DNA of 39,302 nucleotides from assembly GCA_030950545.1 (NCBI GenBank), contig JAUZRJ010000111.1:1-39302 (forward strand), written 5' to 3'. Source of the stretch: Aquificota bacterium. GTDB lineage: Bacteria; Aquificota; Aquificia; Aquificales; Aquificaceae. The position numbers were made by a program, and so were the translations under genes. The notes under the pieces were generated by a model, which ran no database searches, was not told the DNA's origin, and was given only the letters and a program-made list of their open reading frames with translations. Positions 1 through 13,132 of this stretch are shown piece by piece. Each line of letters begins with the position of its first letter. Within the stretch, counting starts at the first letter, position 1.

Positions 1-801
1 GTGAACTGCTCTGCTATACCAGAAAATCTCTTTGAGGCTGAACTTTTCGGTTATGAGAAAGGGGCTTTTACAGGCGCTTCCTCATCCAGAGCAGGCCTTA
101 TCGAAAAAGCGAACCACGGGATACTTTTCCTTGACGAAATAGGAGATATGCCCATAGTAATGCAGCCAAAGATTTTGAGGGTTTTACAGGAGAAGAAAGT
201 CAGAAGGCTTGGTAGCAATCAGGAAATACAGGTTAACTTCAGACTTATATGTGCTACCAACAGAGATCTAAGGAAGCTCATAAGTGAAGGAAAATTCAGA
301 GAAGACTTATACTACAGAATATCTACGATACATATACATCTTCCTCCTCTCAGGGAGAGGAAGGAAGACATTCCCGAGCTTGTAAATTGTATCATCAGAA
401 AAGTCTCGAAGGATTGTGGTAAAACCATAAAAGGTTATACTGAAGGGTTTATAAAAAAAATAATGAACTATCCATGGCCTGGAAATGTACGTGAACTTGA
501 GAATGTTTTGTTAAAAGCGGTGGCACTGAGCAGCAGTGGTATTCTCAGAGAAGAAGACCTCAAGCTAAACTATGAAGAAGAAAACACAACAGGGGACTTT
601 GAAACTTATATACGAAGAGAGGTAAGGAAACTCATTAAGGAAAGTCCAGGTAATGTATACCATAAATTGATTAATATGATTTCAAAAATTATTGTAGAAG
701 AAGGGATAAAAGAAGCTGGTTATAATCAACTGCTTGCATCTAAACTTCTCGGCATAAACAGATTAACTTTAAGAAAAAAACTCAAAGATAGTCTAGGATA
801 A
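1..801 (+). CDS. Sigma-54-dependent transcriptional activator (NtrC family), 5'-truncated by window edge: AAA+ domain plus Fis-type HTH
   Basis: GAFTGA motif ([17 protein letters not shown]), Walker B-like [24 protein letters not shown]-terminal [19 protein letters not shown]; Walker A lies outside the window. Confidence 0.93.
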   Translation: MNCSAIPENLFEAELFGYEKGAFTGASSSRAGLIEKANHGILFLDEIGDMPIVMQPKILRVLQEKKVRRLGSNQEIQVNFRLICATNRDLRKLISEGKFREDLYYRISTIHIHLPPLRERKEDIPELVNCIIRKVSKDCGKTIKGYTEGFIKKIMNYPWPGNVRELENVLLKAVALSSSGILREEDLKLNYEEENTTGDFETYIRREVRKLIKESPGNVYHKLINMISKIIVEEGIKEAGYNQLLASKLLGINRLTLRKKLKDSLG

Positions 802-3349
802 AATCCTTTAGCTCAGTAAAGTCCAGAGGGGGTGCGAAGTAATATCCCTGACCTTCATCGCAGCTGAGGTCGATAAGTAAGTTTAGATGATCCTCAGTCT
901 CTATACCCTCCGCCAGAGAAACCGCACCTATGGAGTGGGATAAGTCCACAACAGCCTTTACAACTGCTCTCGCTCTATCACTTTCCACCATTGCGGAGAT
1001 GAAAGATCTGTCTATCTTTATCTTGTCCACATCGAACTCTATCAGGTAGTTCATCGAAGAGTATCCGGTCCCGAAGTCGTCTATTGCGACCTTTATGCCT
1101 ATTTCTCTCATAGTCCTCAGTATGGCTTTGGTCCTCTCTGGGTCCTCCATGGCTGTTGTCTCGGTTATCTCGACCACGAAGTTCTCGGGTTTGACCCTGT
1201 AGGCGTCAAGGAGGTCTCGTATTTTTTCGGTCAGGCCTTCCTCGAGGAACTGCTTGGTTGAGAAGTTCACCGCAACGAAAAGGTCCTCAAACCCAAGGGA
1301 GTGGATCCGGGACAGGTCCCTCACAGCCCTTGCGAGAACGCAGTATCCCAGGTCTATTATCTGTCCAGTGTCTTCCGCTATCTGGATAAACCTAGAGGGT
1401 GGGAGGAGTCCGAGGTCCGGGTGGTCCCACCTCACGAGGGCCTCAAAACCGACCAGCTTTTTATCCTTCAGCCTGAAGACAGGCTGATAGAACACCCTTA
1501 TCTGGTCCTTCATAACCGCGTCTTTCAGACCTTCCCTGAGAACAACTATCTCCTTAAGCTCCTTCTCCGCCTCCTTTGAAAACACGACCACGGTGTTAGG
1601 GCCCGTATCCCTCGCCCTGGATAGGGCTATCTCCGCCTTCCTGATCAGGTCCTGGGGATCGCTTCCGTCCCTCGGAAACAGCGCCACACCCATATAGGCG
1701 TCCACCCTGACCCGGGTGCCGTTAACGGAGAAAGGGTCCTGGAAGACAGACCTCACCTTATCCAAGGCCCTGCTCAGACCCCTCATGTCCTTTATGCCGA
1801 GGAGGGCTACCCCGAACTTGTCCGCAAAGAACCTGCTCACCAGGTCTCCCTGTCTGAGACGGGAGGTGAGCCTGTTTCCGAGAACCTTCAGCACCTTGTC
1901 ACCAGCTTCAGGTCCGTAGAGTGTGTTTATCCTGCTGAAGTCCGCGATGTCCACAAGCAGGATACCCGCCATCTCCCCTCTCCTCTGTGAGAAGCTTAGG
2001 ACCTCCCTGAGTTTCTCGACGAACAGGCTCCTGTTGGGAAGGCCTGTTAGCATGTCGTAGTAGGTCGCCTTGAGGATCCTCTCCTCAAACCTCTTCCTGT
2101 CGGTTATGTCCCTTTCGCTCACGACCGCCCCTTCAAGACCTATCTCCTGCCAGTTCTCCGGCAGGAATATGTTTGCTTCCACCCACTTGTAATCACCTGT
2201 TTTTGTCCTCACCCTGAACTCCGCTGTCCTCGGCTTTCCCGGGTAGCTGAAGACCAGGTTCTTCAACCTCTCGACCATGTCCCTGTCCTCCGGGTGGACG
2301 AACTCTGAGAAGTGCCTTCCCACAACCTCCTCGGGTTCCCAGCCGAAGATCTTAAGGGACGAGGGGCTTTTGTACCTTATACCCCCTTCCCTGTCCATTA
2401 TGGCAACCACATCGTGAGAGTGGGTGAGGATAAGCTCGAGCTTGGCTTTCTCCTCCCTCAGCTTCTTTTCCAGCTCCCTCTCCCTGGTCACGTCCACGCC
2501 TACTCCGAGACCCGCATACCCGTCTTCCAGCCTTATGGTGGTTGCGTAAACTTTGAGTAACCTGTAGCTTCCATCTTTGGTCGTCACCGGGACGTCGAGG
2601 TACTCCACGGGTTCCATCCACCCTTTTATCCTCTTCCTGACGTTCTCCCTTATCATCTCCCTGAAATCGGGATGGACCAGGTCCCAGAGGTTCACCTTCC
2701 TGATCTCATCGGGAGAAAACCCGAGAAGCTCTATCGCATAGGGGTTGGCGTAGATAATCTTCTCCCTGTATATGAATATGAGAACGGGTGCGTTCTCCGC
2801 TATCAGCCTGAAGATCCGCCTCTCTCTCTTCAGCTCCTCCGACAGGCGGTCCTTTTCCAGATACTCCGATATCGCAACCGCCACTGCCTTCAGGAACTCA
2901 ACCTCTTCCTCAAAGAACTCCCTGCGGGAGCGTGAGTAAACCGTCAGGACACCCCACAGCCTGCCGAGATGCTGAACGGGAACCGCCATCAGGCTCTTTA
3001 TACCGTAACGGGTCACAACGTCCCTTTCCGAGAACCTGCCCTCAGAACCGAGGTCTTCGGACCTCACAGGTTTTCCCGTCCTTGAGCAGTAGTGGGCGTG
3101 GGTGTTGCCCTTCAGGGTCCTTCTCCCGACCGCCCCTCCCCTCCACCCGAACCCTCCTACCAGGAGGAACCTGTCTCCCTCAGGGTCGTACCGGAAGACA
3201 CCGCACATGTCAACGTCAAGGGCCCTGACGACCTTTTTGCCTATGAAGCGGAGGAAGTTCCTGAAATCCCTGAACCTGAGGAAGCTCCTGAGCAGGTCTA
3301 CAGAAGCGGTCTCCAGCTTCCTCAGCCTGTCCTCCGGGATTCTGGCCAT
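782..3349 (-). CDS. GAF-PAS-PAS-GGDEF-EAL protein; GGDEF motif degenerate, EAL motifs intact (probable c-di-GMP phosphodiesterase)
   Basis: [25 protein letters not shown] in place of [57 protein letters not shown]. Confidence 0.93.
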   Translation of the reverse strand: MARIPEDRLRKLETASVDLLRSFLRFRDFRNFLRFIGKKVVRALDVDMCGVFRYDPEGDRFLLVGGFGWRGGAVGRRTLKGNTHAHYCSRTGKPVRSEDLGSEGRFSERDVVTRYGIKSLMAVPVQHLGRLWGVLTVYSRSRREFFEEEVEFLKAVAVAISEYLEKDRLSEELKRERRIFRLIAENAPVLIFIYREKIIYANPYAIELLGFSPDEIRKVNLWDLVHPDFREMIRENVRKRIKGWMEPVEYLDVPVTTKDGSYRLLKVYATTIRLEDGYAGLGVGVDVTRERELEKKLREEKAKLELILTHSHDVVAIMDREGGIRYKSPSSLKIFGWEPEEVVGRHFSEFVHPEDRDMVERLKNLVFSYPGKPRTAEFRVRTKTGDYKWVEANIFLPENWQEIGLEGAVVSERDITDRKRFEERILKATYYDMLTGLPNRSLFVEKLREVLSFSQRRGEMAGILLVDIADFSRINTLYGPEAGDKVLKVLGNRLTSRLRQGDLVSRFFADKFGVALLGIKDMRGLSRALDKVRSVFQDPFSVNGTRVRVDAYMGVALFPRDGSDPQDLIRKAEIALSRARDTGPNTVVVFSKEAEKELKEIVVLREGLKDAVMKDQIRVFYQPVFRLKDKKLVGFEALVRWDHPDLGLLPPSRFIQIAEDTGQIIDLGYCVLARAVRDLSRIHSLGFEDLFVAVNFSTKQFLEEGLTEKIRDLLDAYRVKPENFVVEITETTAMEDPERTKAILRTMREIGIKVAIDDFGTGYSSMNYLIEFDVDKIKIDRSFISAMVESDRARAVVKAVVDLSHSIGAVSLAEGIETEDHLNLLIDLSCDEGQGYYFAPPLDFTELKDFILDYL

Positions 3350-3383
3350 ACGGTATTCATTTTAATATTTTCTTAGCCCGGTT

Positions 3384-4463
3384 TTATAAACCCTTCAGCT
3401 CCCTCAGGATCTCGAACTGCCTCTCCATGACGTAGTCGCTCACAACGTCCTCCTGTTTGAGGTCCAGGTCGTACTGGATGCCCACCCTGAACACCCCGTC
3501 CCTCCTGATAACGTAGCGGACCTGTCCCGGGGTGTCCACTTCCCCCTTGGGCAGTCTGAACCTGACCCTAACCGCATCCCCCTCCTTCAGGTCGTCCGGG
3601 TCGTTCACGTACACACCCACGCCCCCGACCGAGACGTCCGCCATGGAGCCTGTAGCCTTCCACCCGTCCTTTTCCAGGAAAACGGGTACAGGGTCCTCAG
3701 GGACAACGCGGACGAACCTCCTCCTCTCCTGAGGCAGATCCGCAAGCCCAAGCACCTTCAGCCTCGCCCTTTCCGACCTGGGGTCTACCTCCTCCACCCT
3801 GACACCCACAGCCCCCGGAAGGTCCCTGACCCTGAGGTAAAGACTCTCTCCCTCCCTGAAGATGTTTAGATCGCACCTCTCAACGGTCAGGTCCCGCTGA
3901 CCCACCTCCACGACCTTTGTCCTGCAGACTACGGGAACCTCCTTGTAGTAGGTGAGGACGTCCACCTCCTCCGCATTCCTGATCAGGTCCATCAGGCCAG
4001 TTACGTCCTCCACAGGCTCTTCCTTTTTCTCCCCCGCCTTCTCCCTTAGCTCCCTCAGGTATCTGCTGTACGCGGTTTCCACCGAACCCATGATCAGGTC
4101 TATGAGATCCAGGAGGTCCTTCACTTTCCTGTGATCGCCTCCCCGTTCCACCGTGTAGTCCACATAGTCGCCGATGAGCCTGAGCAGGCTCTTTGTGAGC
4201 GGACCTCTGATGTCCACCCCGTGGGAGGCTAAGGAGTAAAACAGGTCAGAAACCTCCTCACGGAAATCCGACCTGAAGGAGAATATCACCGAGTAGACCT
4301 TCCTGATCAGAACCCTGAGGGTCTGTGTGTTCATGGGACCGGACCTTTCACTTCCTAGGAAGCTCAGGAAGTTATCCACAAACCTCTCCTTATAGCTGTT
4401 GAAGAACTCCCTCTCCCGGCTGATCCTCCCGAGCAGATCCTCTACTCCGCCCCTCCTGTCCAC
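3384..4463 (-). CDS. PilZ-domain protein with helical N-terminal region
   Basis: C-terminal [11 protein letters not shown] (RxxxR) and DVSVGGVGV (D/NxSxxG) PilZ signature; GTG start. Confidence 0.82.
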   Translation of the reverse strand: MDRRGGVEDLLGRISREREFFNSYKERFVDNFLSFLGSERSGPMNTQTLRVLIRKVYSVIFSFRSDFREEVSDLFYSLASHGVDIRGPLTKSLLRLIGDYVDYTVERGGDHRKVKDLLDLIDLIMGSVETAYSRYLRELREKAGEKKEEPVEDVTGLMDLIRNAEEVDVLTYYKEVPVVCRTKVVEVGQRDLTVERCDLNIFREGESLYLRVRDLPGAVGVRVEEVDPRSERARLKVLGLADLPQERRRFVRVVPEDPVPVFLEKDGWKATGSMADVSVGGVGVYVNDPDDLKEGDAVRVRFRLPKGEVDTPGQVRYVIRRDGVFRVGIQYDLDLKQEDVVSDYVMERQFEILRELKGL

Positions 4464-4489
4464 GATCGTATTGTAAACTCTATACTGGT

Positions 4490-5173
4490 ATGCTGGTAGC
4501 CCTGACCGGAGCGGGTATATCCGCGGAGAGCGGTGTTCCCACCTTCAGGGGTGAGGAGGGGCTCTGGAAAAGATACGACCCGTCCAGATTAGCCACACCC
4601 GAGGCCTTCCAGAGGGACCCGAAGACCGTCTGGGAGTGGTACGCCTGGAGAAGGGAGGTGATAGCCAAGGCGGAACCCAACGAAGCCCACAGGACACTTG
4701 CGGACCTCGAAAGGGAAAAGGGGCTCTGGGTCATAACCCAGAACGTGGACGGGCTTCACCAGAGAGCTGGCTCGAAAAAGGTTATAGAGCTTCACGGGAA
4801 CATATGGAGGGTCAGGTGTCTCTCCTGCGGTGCGAGGTTTTACGACAGGAGGGTTCCCCTAAAGGAGATACCGCCGAGGTGTGGTAAGTGCGGTGGGCTT
4901 CTTAGACCCGACGTTGTGTGGTTCGGGGAACCGCTCCCGGAGGACGCCCTGAGGAAGGCTTATGACCTCTCCGCAAGGGCGGAGGTCTTCTTAGTCATAG
5001 GGACGTCCGCGACCGTTTATCCCGCAGCGGAGCTTCCCCTGATCGCCAAGAGAAGCGGAGCAAAGGTCATAGAGATAAACCCCGAGGAGACCCCGTTAAC
5101 ACCCTTTGCGGACCTGTCAATCAGGAAAGGTGCGTCCGAGGGGCTCAGGGAGGTGGTCGGGGACCTTATTTAG
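4490..5173 (+). CDS. cobB: NAD-dependent protein deacylase, Sir2 family (class III-like)
   Basis: [29 protein letters not shown], four-Cys zinc site, [23 protein letters not shown] matches the YxxR motif of SIRT5-like deacylases. Confidence 0.93.
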   Translation: MLVALTGAGISAESGVPTFRGEEGLWKRYDPSRLATPEAFQRDPKTVWEWYAWRREVIAKAEPNEAHRTLADLEREKGLWVITQNVDGLHQRAGSKKVIELHGNIWRVRCLSCGARFYDRRVPLKEIPPRCGKCGGLLRPDVVWFGEPLPEDALRKAYDLSARAEVFLVIGTSATVYPAAELPLIAKRSGAKVIEINPEETPLTPFADLSIRKGASEGLREVVGDLI

Positions 5174-5193
5174 CGGAGTTCTATACTATATAA

Positions 5194-6750
5194 GTGATGA
5201 CCAGAGAGGTTAAGCTCGGCCTTTTCGTTCTGATAACTGCCGTTTCCTTCGCCTTTTTAGTTCTTACCTTCGGTGAGATCCCGATCCTCGGGAAGGACAC
5301 GAAGAGCTACACAGCCAGTTTTGAGGACGTGGGCGGTCTCTCGGTAGGTGCGGAGGTGAGAGTCGCAGGTGTCAGGTCAGGAAGGGTAAAGGACCTTTTC
5401 CTCGAGGACGGCAGGGTTAGGGTGGTGTTTGAGGTGGACAGGGAGGTGAAGATCTACAGGGATGCAAGGGCTTACATAGGAACCCTGGGTCTGATGGGCG
5501 ACAGGTACCTGGGGATTATACCCGGAACACCCGTGGCGGGAGAGCTTGAGGAGGGAGAGGAGGTGAAGGCTACCGAGGCGGTTGCGGACACGGACAGGCT
5601 TGTCAGGGAGCTGACCAGAACCGCGGAGGGCTTCAGGGAGGTGGCGGAGAGCCTGAGGGAAGTCCTGGAGGAAAACAGGAGGAGCTTGAGGGAAGTCCTC
5701 AACAACCTGAGGGACCTGACGGAGGTCCTGAAGGAGGTCACGGAGGAAAACAGGGAAAACCTCAGGAGGCTCATAGACCAGATGGCCCAGCTCACCGAAA
5801 ACCTGAACAGAACCCTTCCCGAGACGCTGGCCTCGGTGGAGAGGCTCGCGGACCGGATCTCAGGGATCGCGGACGAGAACAGGGAGGACATAAGGAGGAT
5901 CGTTGCAAACCTGAGGGACATGTCCGAGGACCTCCCCCGCCTCGTTGAGAACCTGAACACCCTTTCCGAGAACCTGGCGGTTGTTGTTGAAGAGAACAGG
6001 GAGGATATCAGGAGGTCTGTCAGGAACCTGGCAGGGATAACCGAAAGGCTCAGGGAAAGCTCCCGCAGAATAGACAGGATACTCGCCAAGATAGAAAGGG
6101 GAGAGGGTACCATAGGAAAGCTCGTTCACGACGAAGAGCTCTACAGGAGCGTCACCAAGGGGGCAAGGCTCTTCGGGGAGGCGGGTGAGGTTATAACGAA
6201 CACAAGCCTGTACCTTGGCTTCGGAGGGGAAGCCTACAGCGGGGGTGATTCCAAGGGCTACGTCTCCTTAAGGATCCAGCCCGAAAGGAGCACCTACTAC
6301 CTTCTGGAGATAGTAGGTGACTCGAGGGGAAGGGTTTACACGGAGCAGATAGTCGGAGGCCAGGAGATAGTGAAGAAGGAGTTCAAGCCCGAGTTTACCC
6401 TCCAGATAGCCAAGAACTTCTTCCTCTGGGGTGAGAGGTACATCACCCTGAGGGCGGGTCTGAAGGAATCAACGGGAGGCGTGGGCCTTGACTTTGTCCC
6501 GTCACCCAGGATGAGGATCTACACCGACGTGTGGGACGTCGGCAGGAAGGACAGGCCCGGAGAGGAGAACCTGAAACCGCTCCTCCAGATCGGACTCCAG
6601 CTCAGGCTGAGAGGTCCCTTCTACACGCGGTTCGGAGGGGATGATCTCCTCAACGACAGGCTGAGGGGTGTTTTTATAGGTGCGGGGCTCGAGTTTTCCG
6701 AGGACAACCTGAAGTACCTTCTCGGCGGTCTGGGTTTACCCCTTCCCTGA
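5194..6750 (+). CDS. MCE/MlaD-family lipid transport protein with long helical repeat and beta-rich C-terminus
   Basis: N-terminal TM then MCE domain (TASFEDVGGLSVGAEVRVAGVRSGRVKDL, LMGDRYLGIIPG); repeated EENRE(D/N)(I/L)RR; start GTG 5194 or ATG 5197. Confidence 0.9.
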   Translation: MMTREVKLGLFVLITAVSFAFLVLTFGEIPILGKDTKSYTASFEDVGGLSVGAEVRVAGVRSGRVKDLFLEDGRVRVVFEVDREVKIYRDARAYIGTLGLMGDRYLGIIPGTPVAGELEEGEEVKATEAVADTDRLVRELTRTAEGFREVAESLREVLEENRRSLREVLNNLRDLTEVLKEVTEENRENLRRLIDQMAQLTENLNRTLPETLASVERLADRISGIADENREDIRRIVANLRDMSEDLPRLVENLNTLSENLAVVVEENREDIRRSVRNLAGITERLRESSRRIDRILAKIERGEGTIGKLVHDEELYRSVTKGARLFGEAGEVITNTSLYLGFGGEAYSGGDSKGYVSLRIQPERSTYYLLEIVGDSRGRVYTEQIVGGQEIVKKEFKPEFTLQIAKNFFLWGERYITLRAGLKESTGGVGLDFVPSPRMRIYTDVWDVGRKDRPGEENLKPLLQIGLQLRLRGPFYTRFGGDDLLNDRLRGVFIGAGLEFSEDNLKYLLGGLGLPLP

Positions 6751-6773
6751 AATTTTATATTAATTTATTAGGT

Positions 6774-7856
6774 ATGTTCGGCGACCAGATACGGAACCTT
6801 TACAGGATAAACCTGAACTTAAAACAGGGTGAACCGCTTTTAGTTTTCACCGACGACGAGAAGGACTATCTGGTCGGTCTTATAGACGAGTTCGTAGAGG
6901 TGGGGAGGGAGTTCACAGAGGATGTCAGGAGTCTGGTCTACCCCTCACTGAAGGTTCACGGGACCGAACCTCCTGAGGACCTCTGGAGGATCACCTTCGG
7001 GGACAGGGCGATAGACGAGCTTGTGGAGAGGGGTCTGTTCGAGAGGATCCTCGAGAAGGACAAGTATCCCGTGGATGAGGTCGTGAAGATCCTGAAAGGT
7101 CTCTCCGAGAACGTACCGAAGGTAGTCGTCGCCTTCCCCTACTTCTCGACAACCCACACCTTCTACAGGAAGGTCCTGACGGACCACTTCGGTGTGAGAT
7201 ACGCGTCGATGCCCCTGTTTGACCCCTCCATGTTCCTGACGTCGATGAACGTAGACTGGGACTACGTTGCCAGGCTCAGCACCGACATAGCGGACCTGCT
7301 GACCGAGGGTGAGTGGGTCCACGTCAGATCCGAGCACGGGACCGATATAGAGTTCTCGATAAAGGGCAGGAAGGGCATAGCGGACACGGGCCTGTTCCAC
7401 AGACCCGGAGACTTCGGGAATTTGCCCGCGGGGGAGGCGTTCGTGGCTCCCGTTGAGACCGAAGCCTACGGCAGGCTCGTCATACTCTACGCACCCGACA
7501 GACAACTCGAAAGACCCCTCACCTTCAAGTTCAGGGACGGAGGTGTTGAGGACATAGAAGGTTTTGAAGAGTACAGAAACTTCATAGAGGACATATTCAA
7601 GAAGATGCCCTCCGCAAGATTTATAGCGGAGTTCGGTGTGGGGACCAACCCCAAGGCTTCAAGACCGGACAACCTCCTCGAGGCGGAGAAGATCTTGGGC
7701 ACTGTCCACATAGCCATAGGGGACAACCACACCTTCGGAGGCACCAACAGGGTGGGTTTCCACACCGACTACGTTGTGTTTAAACCGACAGTTCTTGTAG
7801 GAGGAAGAGGATGGGAAAAAGAACTGCTTCTGAAAGGAAAACTCCAGAAGATATAA
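6774..7856 (+). CDS. Aminopeptidase, M29/AmpS-like family
   Basis: LPAGEAFVAPVETEAYGRLV, AEFGVGTNPKA, GTVHIAIGDNHTFGGTNRVGFHTDYV typical of thermophilic aminopeptidases. Confidence 0.78.
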   Translation: MFGDQIRNLYRINLNLKQGEPLLVFTDDEKDYLVGLIDEFVEVGREFTEDVRSLVYPSLKVHGTEPPEDLWRITFGDRAIDELVERGLFERILEKDKYPVDEVVKILKGLSENVPKVVVAFPYFSTTHTFYRKVLTDHFGVRYASMPLFDPSMFLTSMNVDWDYVARLSTDIADLLTEGEWVHVRSEHGTDIEFSIKGRKGIADTGLFHRPGDFGNLPAGEAFVAPVETEAYGRLVILYAPDRQLERPLTFKFRDGGVEDIEGFEEYRNFIEDIFKKMPSARFIAEFGVGTNPKASRPDNLLEAEKILGTVHIAIGDNHTFGGTNRVGFHTDYVVFKPTVLVGGRGWEKELLLKGKLQKI

Positions 7857-8533
7857 AGCTGGAGTTCATAAGGAAGGTCCACCTCTTTGAGGACCTGGGG
7901 ACCGAAGAGCTCAAAGAGGCGGTCAGGTACATGACCTTAAAGAACTACACCAAGAACGATTACCTCTTCTTTGAGGAGGACGCGGAGCCGGGTATATTCA
8001 TCCTCGTTGAGGGCCTCGTCAAGCTCCTCAAGGAGACCCAAGACGGGAAGACAATAATAGTGAGGCTCGTCTTCCCCGGAGACGTCTTCGGGTGGATAGA
8101 GTGGGGTAAAAACGCACCCAAAAACACCTACACCGCCATGGCTGTTCTCAACTCCACCGTTCTCTACATATCAAACAGGGACTTCATAAATTTAGCTATA
8201 AAGTATCCCGCAATAGCCATAAAGATGACCTGTGACGCGACCGCCAACCTGCTACAGACCTATGAGATCCTGAAAAGCATAGCCTCCGGAAGAGTGGAGG
8301 AGAGGATAGCGAAGGTCATACTCGAGCTCGCGGACAGGATAGGCGTGAAGAAGGACGGGAGCATAGTGATAAGGTTACCCCTCACGAGGCAGGACATAGC
8401 GGAGATGACAGGGACGACCGTGGAGACCGCCATAAGGGTCATGAGCAGGTGGAAGAAGCAGGGCATAATAAACACGGAGAGGGGTTACATAGAGATCATC
8501 AACAGGAGGGAGCTGGAGAAGTTGCTGGTGTAA
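7811..8533 (+). CDS. Crp/Fnr-family transcriptional regulator
   Basis: cNMP-binding-like N-terminus (FEDLGTEEL, GIFILVEGLVKLL, VFPGDVFGW) and C-terminal HTH (PLTRQDIAEMTGTTVETAIRVMSRWKKQGII). Confidence 0.92.
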   Translation: MGKRTASERKTPEDIKLEFIRKVHLFEDLGTEELKEAVRYMTLKNYTKNDYLFFEEDAEPGIFILVEGLVKLLKETQDGKTIIVRLVFPGDVFGWIEWGKNAPKNTYTAMAVLNSTVLYISNRDFINLAIKYPAIAIKMTCDATANLLQTYEILKSIASGRVEERIAKVILELADRIGVKKDGSIVIRLPLTRQDIAEMTGTTVETAIRVMSRWKKQGIINTERGYIEIINRRELEKLLV

Positions 8534-8544
8534 AATAGAGAGGC

Positions 8545-8936
8545 ATGAAGAAACACGGGAGCGTCCTGATCCTGTCCGCTCTCCTCTCCGCGGGCATGTC
8601 CGAACCGGGAAGGGTGCCGGACGAGATGATAGACCTCCCTGTGGTGGTTGTGGACTCGGAGGGTGTGGAGCACAGGCTCAGGGGTCTCGTCTGCGAAGGG
8701 GAGTCAAGCCTCGAACTCAGGAAAGGCACGCTCAGGTACAGGATACCCTTAAGGTCGGTGGATAGGATCGAGGTCCTCGAGGCGGACGATCCCGTAAAGG
8801 TCAAGGTGCGGATGAGGAGCGGAAGGGAGGACATATTTGAAGCGGAAAGGGGAACGAGGTGCTCTTCGGAGTCCGACACAGGATCCGTTACCTTCTATAT
8901 AGATGAGGTGAGAACTATACGGATAGGGGTGAAGAG

Positions 8937-8940
<4 letters not shown>
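8545..8940 (+). CDS. Hypothetical exported protein, 131 aa
   Basis: ORF with signal-like N-terminus (MKKHGSVLILSALLSAGMS); overlaps ctpA start by 4 nt (ATGA). Confidence 0.7.
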
Positions 8941-11509
<2,569 letters not shown>

Positions 11510-11513
<4 letters not shown>

Positions 11514-13078
11514 CCGGATACCATGTGGATCAGTTCCTCAGCTCCCCTGATGGTCGTCTCGGTGGTTGCCCCCATCAGGCGGGCGACCTCCCTGACCTTC
11601 TCCTCCGGTGTGAGTTTCCTCACCTCTATGTAGGGTATGTCTCCTATGAACTTCTTCTCGGTCAGGAAGTTGACGTCGCCCGCTGCACACACAGGGGCGG
11701 AGTGGGTTATGGCTATCACCTGCATGTTTCTCGACACCTTCCTCAGCATCCTCGCTAACCTCAGGGAGGTCTCACCACTTATACCCGCATCCACCTCATC
11801 GAAGATGTAGGTCTCCGCGGGCGGGAGTATCAGGGAGAGGGCGAGGAAGAGCCTGGTGAGCTCACCCCCGGAGGCGACCTCGTTCAGGGGTTTCGGGTCC
11901 TCTCCGTGGGCGGAGAAGAGGAAGATCACCCTGTCCGAACCTGTCCTTCCTGGACGGGTCCTTTCCAGCTTGACCTTGAGGACCGCCCTATCCAGGTTGA
12001 GATCTTTCAGTATATCCCTTACGGACCTCTCCATCCTGCCCGCTGTCCTCTTCCTCTCCTCAGACAGCAGGTCACACAGGTCGGAGAGCCTCTTCTCTAG
12101 ATCCCTCACCTCCTCCTCCAGGTCCTCAACCCTCAGATCCAGGTCCTGCAGGTCTCTGAGCTCCCTTCTCAGATCCTCGGTCTCCCTGAAGATCTCCCCG
12201 TAGGGTTTCCCGTACTTTCTCTCTATTCTCTGGATCCTGAAGAGGATCTCGTTCACCCTGTCCACCTCCTCGGGCGAGACTTCCTCTATCCTGTCCCTCA
12301 AGATCTCCACAACCTCACCCAAGGTGTCCTTTACACCCGAAAGGGTGTCGATAACTCCGCCCAGGTCTCCCGCAACCTCCTCCGCCCTGAACAGTACCTT
12401 GAGGGCTTCGGAGACCCTGTCGAAGGCGGAACCTTCCGCGTCGTAAAGGTTCCGTACAGCCTCCCTGAGGAGCCTGTTTATCCTCTCCCTGTGCTTTAAA
12501 ACCTCAGCCCTCTCCCTCAGATCCTGAACCTCCTCCGGAGACAGGCCCACCTCCTCGATCTCCCTGATCCTGTACTCGAGGTAGTCCCTCCTCTGGAGTA
12601 CCTCCTCCCTCCTGGACAGGATCTTCTGAAGGGTGTTCTTCCTTGACGTGAGGTCCCTGTAAACCTCCTCCACCTTACGTCTTAGATCCTCGATGCCACC
12701 GAACCTGTCTATCAGGTCCCTCTGGTAGTCCTCCCTGAGGACCTTTATGAACTCGTTCTGACCCTGTAGCGATATCCTCTCCTCCAGGATCTTTCTCACG
12801 GTTTTCGCTGTCGTTCCCCTTCCGTTTATAAAGTACCTGTTCCTTCCGCCTCTGACCTCACGTCTCAGGATGTGCTCCTCGTCTCCCGAAACCAGCTCTA
12901 TCTCAACCGCGGTTCCGTCCGGGTAGTCTCCCTGCCTTCCCATAACAAAGCCTATGGCGGACAGGGTCATCGACTTCCCTGTTCCCGTCTCGCCGGATAT
13001 CACGTTGAGGCCCTCTGAAAACTCTATCTCCGTGTCCCTTATGAGAAGGAAGTTCTCTATCCTGACCGTTCTCAGCAT
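11510..13078 (-). CDS. recN: DNA repair protein RecN
   Basis: ISGETGTGKSMTLSAIGFVMGRQ, coiled-coil middle, ASGGELTRLFLALSLI, FDEVDAGISG. Confidence 0.94.
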
Positions 13079-13132
13079 GGATCAATTAATATCGGCGGTT
13101 CGGGTCCGTCCTTCAACGTGTAAATTTTTCCT

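Noticed and set aside
5668-6010. Possible DNA tandem repeat/minisatellite
   Set aside because: Periodicity follows protein-level helical repeats (EENREDIRR) with divergent nucleotides and spacing, not a DNA repeat array
5472-6113. 213-aa Ser/Leu-rich minus-strand ORF
   Set aside because: Antisense of the helical Glu/Arg repeats in the MCE gene; low-complexity artefact
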